The notes under the pieces: generated by a model
The model's database searches: none
What the model saw: the letters and a program-made list of their open reading frames with translations, nothing else
What the model was told of the DNA's origin: nothing
In this document: in pieces, positions 56,100 through 64,000 of the stretch
Layout of the letters: each line of letters begins with the position of its first letter
Position numbering within the stretch: position 1 is the stretch's first letter
Program-made: the position numbers and the translations under genes
NCBI GenBank assembly: GCA_905234555.1
Contig: CAJOHO010000002.1
Location: forward strand, 16,685 to 80,684
Reading direction: 5' to 3'
DNA length: 64,000 nucleotides
Source: an uncultured Bacteroidaceae bacterium
GTDB lineage: Bacteria > Bacteroidota > Bacteroidia > Bacteroidales > Bacteroidaceae

Positions 56100-58004
56100 T
56101 TGCTTGATTTCGTTGAGGTCGGCACGGAGCTTGTCAACCTTTCGGTTGAGTTCCTCAACGAGGGCGTTGCCGTTCTTCGACTTGGACGAGAGGGTGAGGA
56201 AACCAAGGTTGTTTTCGTAAGTCTTGATTTCGTTGTTGAGGATGTCGTACTGACGAAGCAGACGCTCCCGAACCTTTCCGTCTGTATCCTTCACTTCGCT
56301 CTTGAAGCGGTTGATGCGACGACGGCTGGCGCTTTCGCTGAGTGCTCCGTACAGACGATCCATCTGTGCACGGAAGGCCTTGTAGATATTCTCTTTCTCA
56401 CGATAGGGCACATGACCCACCTCGTTCCATTGTTCCTGTGCCTCACGCAGTTGCGGACGGTAGTCACCTTCGAAGGTCTCTGGATCGATGGCAGCCAACG
56501 AATCGATAATGGCCTGTTTCTTCTGCAGGTTCTCCACCTGTTCGCTGTGCTGTGACGAGTTGGCTGCTTTCTTGGCTTCGAAGAACGCGTCGCATGCAGC
56601 ATTGAAGCGTTTCCAGATTTCGTCGCTATACTTCTTGGGAACGGTACCGATTTCTTTCCATTGCTTCTGCAGCGCTACCAGCTTCTCGGTTGTGGCTTTC
56701 CAGTCTGTGCTGTCCTTCAGGGCTTCAGCCTGTTCGCAGAGTGCTTCTTTCTGCTTGAGGTTGGTGTTGAGGGATTCGCGTACGGTCTTGAAGAATTCTG
56801 TCTTGCGGGTGAAGAACGCATCGCAGGCAGCACGGAAACGCTGGAAGATCTTGTCGTTCATCTTCTGAGGTGCGTAGCCGATGGTCTTCCATTCTGCCTG
56901 AAGGGCAATGATCTGGTCGGAAACGCCGTTCCAGTCGGCAAACGTCTTGAGGCTGTCGAGGTCGAAAGCTTCTACTTTTTCGCAGAGCGCCGTCTTCTTC
57001 TCCAGGTTCTCGTTCTCCTGAGCCTTACGTGCCTCGAAGAATTCCTGATGGCGCTTATTGATCACGGTGGAGGCAGCCTTGAAGCGGGTCCATACGCTTT
57101 CGCGCAGGTCACGTTCCACAGGACCGATCTCGCGGAACTCCTGATGAAGCTGCTGGAGCTGACGGAAGGCAGCAACGACGTCTTCCTCGTCTTGCAGTTT
57201 CTCTGCACGTTCGCAGAGGGCTGTCTTGAGTTCCAGGTTCTTCTTGAAGTCGTAGGCACGGAACTCGTTGTTGAGTTTGAGGGTGTCGTAGAACTGCTCC
57301 ACATACACCTGATAGGTTTTCCAGAGGTCTGTGGCTTTCTCGGCAGGAACCTGCTTGATGTCGTTCCACTGCTGTTGCAGGGCCTTGAACTCGTTATAGT
57401 TGCGGTTCACCTCGTCGGGTGTGGCGAGGATCTCCTTGATTTTCTCTATGATTTCCAGCTTCTTCTGGTAGTTCTCCTCCAACGCCTGCTGCTCAGCTTC
57501 GTGCTGGGCTGCACGCTTCTCGCGCAAGACGCCCATCAGCTCCTTGAACTCCTGCTCCTCTGGTGATTCGGGTGCAGGCATGTAGGCATCAGGATCGCCA
57601 CCTTCGGCAATGAAGGTTTTGTAGGCTTCTTCTTGCTGCTGCTTGTGGATTCGGTAGAAGTGGCTCTTGAGCGCATCTGTCTCCTGACGCGACACATCTT
57701 CGTCGCCAGCAGCCAATTCTTTCAGCCGGTTGATAATCTCTTCCTTACTTTCATACACACGCGCGGGTGTTTCTTCCTCAGCAGGAGCTTCTTCTTCAGC
57801 AGGAGCTTCCTCTTCAGATGGTGTTTCCACTTCTGCAAGAACTTCCTCTTCTGCAGGTGTTTCTTCTTGATTAGGTGTCTCTTCCACGGGTGTGGGTACG
57901 GTAGTTTCCTCTACTTCTGCAGGAGAAGTTTCGGCAACTGTTGGGTTCTCTGCAACGGGTTCCTCTTGGATTTCCTCGTTGACGTTCTTGATGTCAGTCA
58001 TCAC
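56067..58004 (-). CDS. DUF349 domain protein with Glu/Pro-rich N-terminus
   Basis: Repeated ~70-aa coiled-coil modules (W..IG..P); acidic EEEAPAEEE stretch. Confidence 0.9.
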   Translation of the reverse strand: MMTDIKNVNEEIQEEPVAENPTVAETSPAEVEETTVPTPVEETPNQEETPAEEEVLAEVETPSEEEAPAEEEAPAEEETPARVYESKEEIINRLKELAAGDEDVSRQETDALKSHFYRIHKQQQEEAYKTFIAEGGDPDAYMPAPESPEEQEFKELMGVLREKRAAQHEAEQQALEENYQKKLEIIEKIKEILATPDEVNRNYNEFKALQQQWNDIKQVPAEKATDLWKTYQVYVEQFYDTLKLNNEFRAYDFKKNLELKTALCERAEKLQDEEDVVAAFRQLQQLHQEFREIGPVERDLRESVWTRFKAASTVINKRHQEFFEARKAQENENLEKKTALCEKVEAFDLDSLKTFADWNGVSDQIIALQAEWKTIGYAPQKMNDKIFQRFRAACDAFFTRKTEFFKTVRESLNTNLKQKEALCEQAEALKDSTDWKATTEKLVALQKQWKEIGTVPKKYSDEIWKRFNAACDAFFEAKKAANSSQHSEQVENLQKKQAIIDSLAAIDPETFEGDYRPQLREAQEQWNEVGHVPYREKENIYKAFRAQMDRLYGALSESASRRRINRFKSEVKDTDGKVRERLLRQYDILNNEIKTYENNLGFLTLSSKSKNGNALVEELNRKVDKLRADLNEIKQKLAALDAQGE

Positions 58005-58306
58005 CTTCGAATTGTTTTAAGTTTAAGAATGCGTGAGGACGTAGTGTCTCTCACTCGTTAGTTTTACACAGTTTGCGCACTTCGACAAGGTGTTTTTGTG
58101 CTTAACAGTTGCAAATCTACTAAAAAAAAGTGTTGGCACAAAAAAAAGTTCGCTTTTCCTAATAAAAAAACTTAAATATTTGGCAAAATTGAGCAAAAAG
58201 CACTATCTTTGTGCTAACAAAAGTGCGTTATTGCGTTTTAACGGCTATAGAAACGAGAAAGACGCGATGACGATATTTGTCAACTCTACTAATATAAATA
58301 AGGTAT

Positions 58307-59434
58307 ATGAACAAACTGAAAAGATATACTTTCGCAATGGTGCTGATGGCTGCTTTCTCTACCCATGCCTCAGCACAGAAAATGGTGATCGGAAGCTACG
58401 TCTTCCCCAAAGATAACGCCTCCTACTATGGTGAACTGGCAGGAGGCAAACCCAACGGTAAAGGTAAGACCACATTCCGCAACGGAGATACCTACGAAGG
58501 CGACTACGAGAAAGGTAAGCGCCAAGGACGGGGCATCTACATCTTCTCCGACACAGGAGAGAAGTACGACGGACAGTGGTTCGAAGACCATCAGCACGGC
58601 AAGGGAACTTTCTATTTTTCCAACAACAACCGCTACGAGGGTCTTTGGTTCAAGGACTATCAGGAAGGCGAAGGCACCATGTACTACTACAACGGTGACA
58701 AGTATGTGGGCAACTGGAAAGAAGACAAACGTGAGGGTCACGGCGCTTACTATTGGGTGAACGGCATCACCTACGACGGTGAGTGGCTGGCAGACCGTAA
58801 ACACGGAAAAGGTCTGTACGACTGGCGCGACGGCAGCAGCTACTATGGTGAGTGGGCTTACGACCAGCGTAACGGACAAGGCACCTATTACTATGCCAAT
58901 GGTGACAAATACGAAGGTGCCTGGAAGAACGACATGATGGAAGGTCGTGGCATCTACACGTTCCACAACGGAGACAAATACGAAGGCGACTACTACAACG
59001 GACAGCGTACAGGGCAGGGTATCTTCACCTATGCCGACGGACGCCGCTACGTAGGTCTCTTCAAGAACGGAGTGATGTGTGGACACGGTGTCTTCACCTG
59101 GCCCGACGGTTCTGTCTATGACGGCAGCTGGCAGGAAGACAAGCAGAACGGCTTTGGAAAATATACCACCAAGGCTGGCGACACCTACGAAGGCAACTGG
59201 GTGAACGGTCTGATGGATGGTGACAACGGCATCCTGAGAATGAAGGACGGCTCGAAGTTCAAAGGCAGCTTCAAGCAGGGCATGAAGAACGGACGCGGAG
59301 TGGAAGAGGCTGCAGACGGCACTCGTTTCGAAGGCAACTACCAGAACGACGTGCGTCACGGTTCCTTTGTAGAGAAAGACCGCAACGGAAAAGTCATCCG
59401 CAAAGGCAGCTACAACCGCGGCAGACTGGAGTAA
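58307..59434 (+). CDS. MORN-repeat protein with signal peptide
   Basis: About 14 tandem Y.G.w..g...G.G.....G repeats. Confidence 0.95.
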   Translation: MNKLKRYTFAMVLMAAFSTHASAQKMVIGSYVFPKDNASYYGELAGGKPNGKGKTTFRNGDTYEGDYEKGKRQGRGIYIFSDTGEKYDGQWFEDHQHGKGTFYFSNNNRYEGLWFKDYQEGEGTMYYYNGDKYVGNWKEDKREGHGAYYWVNGITYDGEWLADRKHGKGLYDWRDGSSYYGEWAYDQRNGQGTYYYANGDKYEGAWKNDMMEGRGIYTFHNGDKYEGDYYNGQRTGQGIFTYADGRRYVGLFKNGVMCGHGVFTWPDGSVYDGSWQEDKQNGFGKYTTKAGDTYEGNWVNGLMDGDNGILRMKDGSKFKGSFKQGMKNGRGVEEAADGTRFEGNYQNDVRHGSFVEKDRNGKVIRKGSYNRGRLE

Positions 59435-59438
59435 ATTA

Positions 59439-59501
59439 AGTGAAGAGTGAAGAGTGAAGAATTCATTAAACAGGGACATTAAACTTTAAACTGTAAACGG
59501 G
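59439..59501. repeat. Heptad array (AGTGAAG)x3 AATTCAT TAAACAG GGACATT AAACTTT AAACTGT AAACGGG
   Basis: Nine 7-bp units, first three exact. Confidence 0.75.
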
Positions 59502-59507
59502 AACATT

Positions 59508-59570
59508 TTGGAACAGCGAGAGCAATAACAAGTTTGCTTGATTATTGCCGAGTCGTGACAAAATCGACTG
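59508..59570 (+). repeat. Interspersed palindromic element R, copy 3
   Basis: ttggaacagcgagagcaataacaagtttgcttgattattgccgagtcgtgacaaaatcgac. Confidence 0.65.
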
Positions 59571-59573
59571 AAT

Positions 59574-59608
59574 GTAATTCAGTAAACAGTAAACGGTAAA
59601 CTATAAAT
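59574..59608. repeat. Heptad array GTAATTC AGTAAAC AGTAAAC GGTAAAC TATAAAT
   Basis: Five 7-bp units just before the next ATG. Confidence 0.8.
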
Positions 59609-59611
59609 ATC

Positions 59612-60055
59612 ATGATTCTTGACACACTGAACAACTTGAAAAAGTACGTAGCCCTGAATCCACGTTTTCAGCAGGTGGTGGACTTCATGGCGGCTACAGA
59701 CATGGAAGCACAGGCTCCAGGCAAGGTGGAGATTGACGGCGAAGAACTCTTTGCCAATTTCTGCGTTGCCCAGGGCAAGACGCCTGATCAGGCTAAACTC
59801 GAAACCCACGACGTGATGATTGACATCCAGATGCCATTCAGTTGCGCTGAAACGATGGGCTATACCCCACGAACCGCTTTGCCCGAACAACCTTACAACA
59901 GCGAGAAGGATATCACCTTCTACGAGGGTGGGGCAGAGCAGTATATCACCGTTCATCCTGGCGAATTCGCCATCTTCTTCCCACAGGACGGCCACGCCCC
60001 CTGCATCTCCAGCGAGAAAGAAATCAAAAAAGTAATCTTTAAAGTGAAAGCATAA
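59612..60055 (+). CDS. YhcH/YjgK/YiaL family (DUF386) protein
   Basis: 147 aa; HPGEFAIFFPQDGHAPC. Confidence 0.88.
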   Translation: MILDTLNNLKKYVALNPRFQQVVDFMAATDMEAQAPGKVEIDGEELFANFCVAQGKTPDQAKLETHDVMIDIQMPFSCAETMGYTPRTALPEQPYNSEKDITFYEGGAEQYITVHPGEFAIFFPQDGHAPCISSEKEIKKVIFKVKA

Positions 60056-62082
60056 TGGCAACAAAGAAAGTTCAGCATATCGGGCTGGTAAAGAACGACG
60101 GATGGCTCGAACCATTCGAAGACGCAATCCGTGGACGTCACGACCACGCGCTCTATAAACTCAATGAGCTGACCAACAACGGGAAGCAGACCCTCAGCGA
60201 TTTTGCGTCGGGCTATCTCTACTTCGGTCTCCATCGCACAGAGAAGGGATGGGTGCTGCGCGAATGGGCACCCAACGCCACAGACATCTATGTTATTGGC
60301 GACTTCAACGGATGGCAGGAGGACGAGAAGTACAAGATGAAACGTCTGAAGAACTCAGGAAACTGGGAAGTGAAACTGCCCGCAAAAGCCATGAAGCACG
60401 GCGACCTTTATAAATTAAAGGTAAAGTGGAACGGTGGTGAAGGCGAACGCATCCCAGCCTGGGCACAGCGTGTGGTTCAGGACGACTTTACCAAGATTTT
60501 CTCTGCACAGGTGTGGGCACCAGCCGAACCGTATGTCTGGAAGAAGAAGACGTTCCGTCCCAACACAGATCCTCTGCTGATTTACGAATGTCACATTGGT
60601 ATGGCTCAGGACGCCGAGAAGGTCGGCACTTATCGCGAATTCAAGGACAACATCCTGCCTCGCGTGGTGAAAGACGGATACAACTGCATTCAGATTATGG
60701 CTATTGCCGAACATCCTTACTACGGCAGTTTTGGTTATCATGTCTCCAACTTCTTCGCTCCCAGCAGCCGATTTGGCACTCCTGAAGAGTTGAAGGAACT
60801 CGTGGATGAGGCTCATCGTCAGGGCATTGCCGTCATTATGGACATTGTTCACAGTCACGCTGTGAAGAACGAGATAGAAGGCTTGGGCAACTTCGCTGGA
60901 GATCCTTGCCAGTACTTCAATCAGGGTGGACGTCGCGAACATCCAGCCTGGGACAGCCTCTGTTTCGACTACGGTAAGAACGAAGTGCTTCACTTCCTGC
61001 TTTCCAACTGCAAATACTGGCTCGAAGAGTTCCACTTCGACGGCTATCGTTTCGACGGCGTTACCTCCATGCTTTACTACAGTCACGGACTGGGCGAAGC
61101 CTTCGGAGGTTACGGCGACTACTACAACGGACATGAGGACGACGAAGCCATTGCCTACCTCACGCTTGCCAACCTGCTGATCCACGAAGTGAAGCCGAAG
61201 GCTATCACGATTGCCGAGGAAGTGAGCGGAATGCCAGGACTTGCTGCACCGTTCAAGGATGGCGGCTACGGCTTTGACTACCGTATGGCGATGAATATCC
61301 CAGACTACTGGATCAAGACCATCAAGGAACTGAAGGACGAAGACTGGAAACCCAGCTCGATGTTCTGGGAAACTACCAATCGTCGTGCAGACGAGAAAAC
61401 CATTTCCTATGCAGAAAGCCACGACCAGGCACTTGTGGGCGACAAAACAATTATCTTCCGACTCATCGATGCCGATATGTACTGGCATTTCAAGAAAGGT
61501 GACGAGAACTTTGTGGCAAATCGCGGCATCGCTCTCCACAAGATGATACGCCTGCTGACAGCCTCTACAATTAATGGTGGATACCTTAACTTCATGGGTA
61601 ACGAATTCGGTCATCCTGAGTGGATAGACTTCCCACGCGAAGGAAACGGATGGAGCCACAAGTATGCACGTCGTCAATGGAATCTCGTCGACAACAAGGA
61701 ACTCTGCTATCATTGGCTTGGCGACTTCGACGAAGCGATGATTCACCTCATCGGTTCGGTGAAGAACTTCCAGAAGACTCCTGTGGTGGAAGTTTGGCAT
61801 AACGACGGCGACCAGATCCTCGCTTACTTCCGTGGCGACCTCCTCTTCGTGTTCAACTTCAGTCCAGACCGCTCTTACACAGACTATGGCTTCATCGTTC
61901 CTGAAGGTTCCTACGAGGTGGTACTCAACACCGACGCCACATGCTTCGGAGGCAACGGATTCGCCGACGACTCCGTGCGCCACTTCACTAACTTCGATCC
62001 TATCTATAAGAAGGACGGTAAAGGCTGGCTCAAACTCTATGTCCCAGCCCGTAGCGCTGTGGTGCTGAGAAAGGCAGACTAA
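60055..62082 (+). CDS. glgB: 1,4-alpha-glucan branching enzyme
   Basis: CBM48 + GH13 motifs: VIMDIVHSHA, DGYRFDGVTSMLY, EEVSGMP; TAATG overlap with previous gene. Confidence 0.93.
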   Translation: MATKKVQHIGLVKNDGWLEPFEDAIRGRHDHALYKLNELTNNGKQTLSDFASGYLYFGLHRTEKGWVLREWAPNATDIYVIGDFNGWQEDEKYKMKRLKNSGNWEVKLPAKAMKHGDLYKLKVKWNGGEGERIPAWAQRVVQDDFTKIFSAQVWAPAEPYVWKKKTFRPNTDPLLIYECHIGMAQDAEKVGTYREFKDNILPRVVKDGYNCIQIMAIAEHPYYGSFGYHVSNFFAPSSRFGTPEELKELVDEAHRQGIAVIMDIVHSHAVKNEIEGLGNFAGDPCQYFNQGGRREHPAWDSLCFDYGKNEVLHFLLSNCKYWLEEFHFDGYRFDGVTSMLYYSHGLGEAFGGYGDYYNGHEDDEAIAYLTLANLLIHEVKPKAITIAEEVSGMPGLAAPFKDGGYGFDYRMAMNIPDYWIKTIKELKDEDWKPSSMFWETTNRRADEKTISYAESHDQALVGDKTIIFRLIDADMYWHFKKGDENFVANRGIALHKMIRLLTASTINGGYLNFMGNEFGHPEWIDFPREGNGWSHKYARRQWNLVDNKELCYHWLGDFDEAMIHLIGSVKNFQKTPVVEVWHNDGDQILAYFRGDLLFVFNFSPDRSYTDYGFIVPEGSYEVVLNTDATCFGGNGFADDSVRHFTNFDPIYKKDGKGWLKLYVPARSAVVLRKAD

Positions 62083-62140
62083 TTCGTAGTTGTCTCAGAT
62101 TATCTGAAGTGATAGACCAAATTCGTAACAGAAACGAAAC

Positions 62141-63460
62141 GTGAACTATAATTATCAACGTCAGCAGAAGACCGCGGGAATCATTCGTTATTCCTGCGGC
62201 ATTCTGTTTTGCCTGTTCTGTTTCACCTATCTCTTCTTTCTCCAAGGCGAACTCCTGGCACAGGCCCAGTTCGTCTATTCCCGTGGTGTCACCAACTATT
62301 CCCTTTTCGTTGGTGCCTTCATCATCACAGCCGTTCTGCAGATTGTGCAATGGCTGGTGGCGAAATTGGCAAAAACACCCTCTCGCTGGTATGTGCTGAC
62401 TTATTTCCCTTCGTTCCTCGCTTTGACGATGCTCACGCATATCGATGAGCAGAGTATCAATCATTTCTCTTTTGGCGCATGGAAATGGCTCGCACCCCTT
62501 CTGCTCATTCTCTATGTCCTTCTGCTTCGTTTTCTCTATGAGAAAAATTACTCTCGCGAGTCTCATCAGCCACTCCCCATCGTGCGTCTGCTCTCCACGA
62601 ACTATCTCCTTCTTCTCATCATGGCGCTGCTCACAGCAGGAACAGGAACAGCGTCCGATGTCTATATGTTTGAGCTGAAGACCGAACGTCTGCTGGCGGA
62701 AGGACAGACCGACGATGCGCTCCAAGTGGGACGTCGTTCCCTGCAAAGCAGTCAGCGACTTACCAACCTGAGGATGTATGCCCTCTCCTTGCAGGATTCG
62801 TTGGCTGAACACCTCTTCGACTATCCCCAGGCGTTTGGCATCGACGGACTTCTCACCCTCAGCGACTCCGATCAGCTCGTCCACAGGATTACCTCTCAGG
62901 ATATAGCTTGTTCGTTGGGAATGAAGATCGGAACCAGCATCCGAACGCCACAGCGATACTTCCAGCTGGTACTTGAACACCACACCGAACTGCTCGACTC
63001 CCTTTCGCAGATGGATTCCCTTGCCTTTGGCGGAAATGACTCCCTCCGGTTAGCTCACGAGAACCGTTTGCAGGCCCTTCGCCGTCAGACCCGCCGCACA
63101 GCCGACTATTATCTCTGCAGCCTGCTGCTCCAGCGCGATGTCATCGGTTTTGTGGATTCTTATACAAAATATCACCAGCGACTTTATCCCGACCTGCCCG
63201 ACTCCGTATGGATGAATAGCGAAGTGCTGCTACCTGTTCAGCGAGGTGATGTGGGTTCGTTGGAGGTTGTGGTTCAGCGGGCCTATCGTGAAGCATTAGT
63301 GGTAGGGATGCCCGAGTGTGCAGATTCGCTGACGCTTCAGCGTCATCAATCATACGTAGAGATGCGTGACAGCATTCAAGATCCCGTAGTTCGTCAGAAC
63401 CAAACCCGCCGCCGCTTCGGCAACACCTTCTGGTGGTATCTCGATAACCCTTTGCCCTAA
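62141..63460 (+). CDS. Multi-TM protein, DUF6057-like
   Basis: 439 aa, N-terminal TM helices and soluble C-terminus; probable GTG start. Confidence 0.65.
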   Translation: MNYNYQRQQKTAGIIRYSCGILFCLFCFTYLFFLQGELLAQAQFVYSRGVTNYSLFVGAFIITAVLQIVQWLVAKLAKTPSRWYVLTYFPSFLALTMLTHIDEQSINHFSFGAWKWLAPLLLILYVLLLRFLYEKNYSRESHQPLPIVRLLSTNYLLLLIMALLTAGTGTASDVYMFELKTERLLAEGQTDDALQVGRRSLQSSQRLTNLRMYALSLQDSLAEHLFDYPQAFGIDGLLTLSDSDQLVHRITSQDIACSLGMKIGTSIRTPQRYFQLVLEHHTELLDSLSQMDSLAFGGNDSLRLAHENRLQALRRQTRRTADYYLCSLLLQRDVIGFVDSYTKYHQRLYPDLPDSVWMNSEVLLPVQRGDVGSLEVVVQRAYREALVVGMPECADSLTLQRHQSYVEMRDSIQDPVVRQNQTRRRFGNTFWWYLDNPLP

Positions 63461-63691
63461 AGGGGGTGCAAGGTTCCTTCGGGAGCGAGATGGGACAGAC
63501 CGGGAAACCGCCTGCCACATGTTGAGGATGAGAGTGCGGAGAAGGGAAATAGAGAGGTTGTGGAGAGGGGAAGGGGTGTGTGCGTGGAGAGGTCGATGGA
63601 GGACAGAAAACGTGAAAATGACGCTCTGAGGTGGCAAATCGGGGGTGTAATGACAAAAAAACTTAATTTGTAGCAAGTTTTTTGGGGAAGG

Positions 63692-63724
63692 TTTTGAGGG
63701 TTCGGATTTTTTTGCGTAACTTTG
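63692..63724 (+). promoter_or_regulatory. gyrA promoter
   Basis: TTTTG, 20 nt, TAACTTTG (63717-63724). Confidence 0.6.
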
Positions 63725-63763
63725 GAAAGTTTTTCGGGTGGAGTTGCGATGATATCGCAACAT

Positions 63764-63829
63764 ACTGAACCCAAACGAAGGGCTGACTGAACCCAAACGA
63801 AAGGCCGACTGAACCCAAACGAAGGACTG
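63764..63829. repeat. Three 22-bp direct repeats in the predicted gyrA 5'UTR
   Basis: ACTGAACCCAAACGAA + GGGCTG / AGGCCG / GGACTG. Confidence 0.95.
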
Positions 63830-63896
63830 ACGGACCTATATATAATAAGGTATAGGGATTTGGAACAGCAGAAACGATATTTATTAAGATACAAAA

Positions 63897-64000
63897 ATGA
63901 TTGAACAAGACAGAATTATTAAGGTTGACATCAATGAGAGTATGCGGAAATCATACATCGACTATTCGATGTCTGTGATTGTGGCGCGTGCGCTCCCTGA
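63897..64000 (+). CDS. gyrA: DNA gyrase subunit A, N-terminal part
   Basis: MIEQDRIIKVDINESMRKSYIDYSMSVIVARALP; runs off the window. Confidence 0.95.
   Translation, partial: MIEQDRIIKVDINESMRKSYIDYSMSVIVARALP

Noticed and set aside
55640-56206. N-terminal extension of the 567-aa ORF
   Set aside because: Read-through across non-coding hairpin repeats and antisense to the DUF349 gene end; real start is MDSDSY at 55639.
58430-59420. ~69-bp DNA periodicity as a possible repeat array
   Set aside because: Explained by 23-aa MORN repeats in the protein.
58370-59479. 369-aa minus-strand ORF
   Set aside because: Antisense of the periodic MORN gene; periodicity keeps the frame open.
60415-61983. 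522-aa minus-strand ORF
   Set aside because: Antisense to glgB, no family resemblance.
63500-63610. Purine-rich stretch with ~22-23-bp spacing of gtgg-agag motifs after the DUF6057-like gene
   Set aside because: Too degenerate to distinguish from compositional bias by eye; would need autocorrelation.
1-64000. rRNA operons, transposase genes, prophage structural genes
   Set aside because: None recognised on either strand.

Overview
Chromosomal window from a Bacteroidales bacterium, Prevotella-like by gene content and by TAnnTTTG-type -7 promoter elements (genus is inferred). It is mostly housekeeping and metabolic genes: pgm, tRNA-Glu, tRNA-Ser, guanine deaminase, Sua5-family, tkt, rpiB, rny, zapA, rfbA plus a Wzc-like kinase, ECF sigma, rpe, fmt, ClC channel, hybrid TPR histidine kinase, an arabinose operon, myo-inositol-phosphate synthase, tilS, MORN protein, glgB, and the 5' end of gyrA. 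Accessory parts: (i) 1-1760, edge of an integrated element (primase-like and DUF3987-like genes, octamer iterons around an AT-rich core, a truncated gene); (ii) 29.9-39.8 kb, RelE-like toxin-antitoxin pair, HU-family gene, an unexplained 22-bp periodic array, and a complete compact type II-C CRISPR-Cas locus (minus-strand tracrRNA, cas9-cas1-cas2, 27 identical 36-bp repeats with 26 spacers), then an AAA ATPase under a 31-bp palindrome. The strongest unexplained signals are non-coding: 22-bp (16+6) arrays next to the HU-family gene and in the gyrA leader; many 7-bp-periodic intergenic arrays; a related heptad-flanked palindromic cassette in frame inside two unrelated genes (guanine deaminase, fmt) with compensatory hairpin changes; and two interspersed hairpin families. 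All calls are from reading the sequence; no database search was run.
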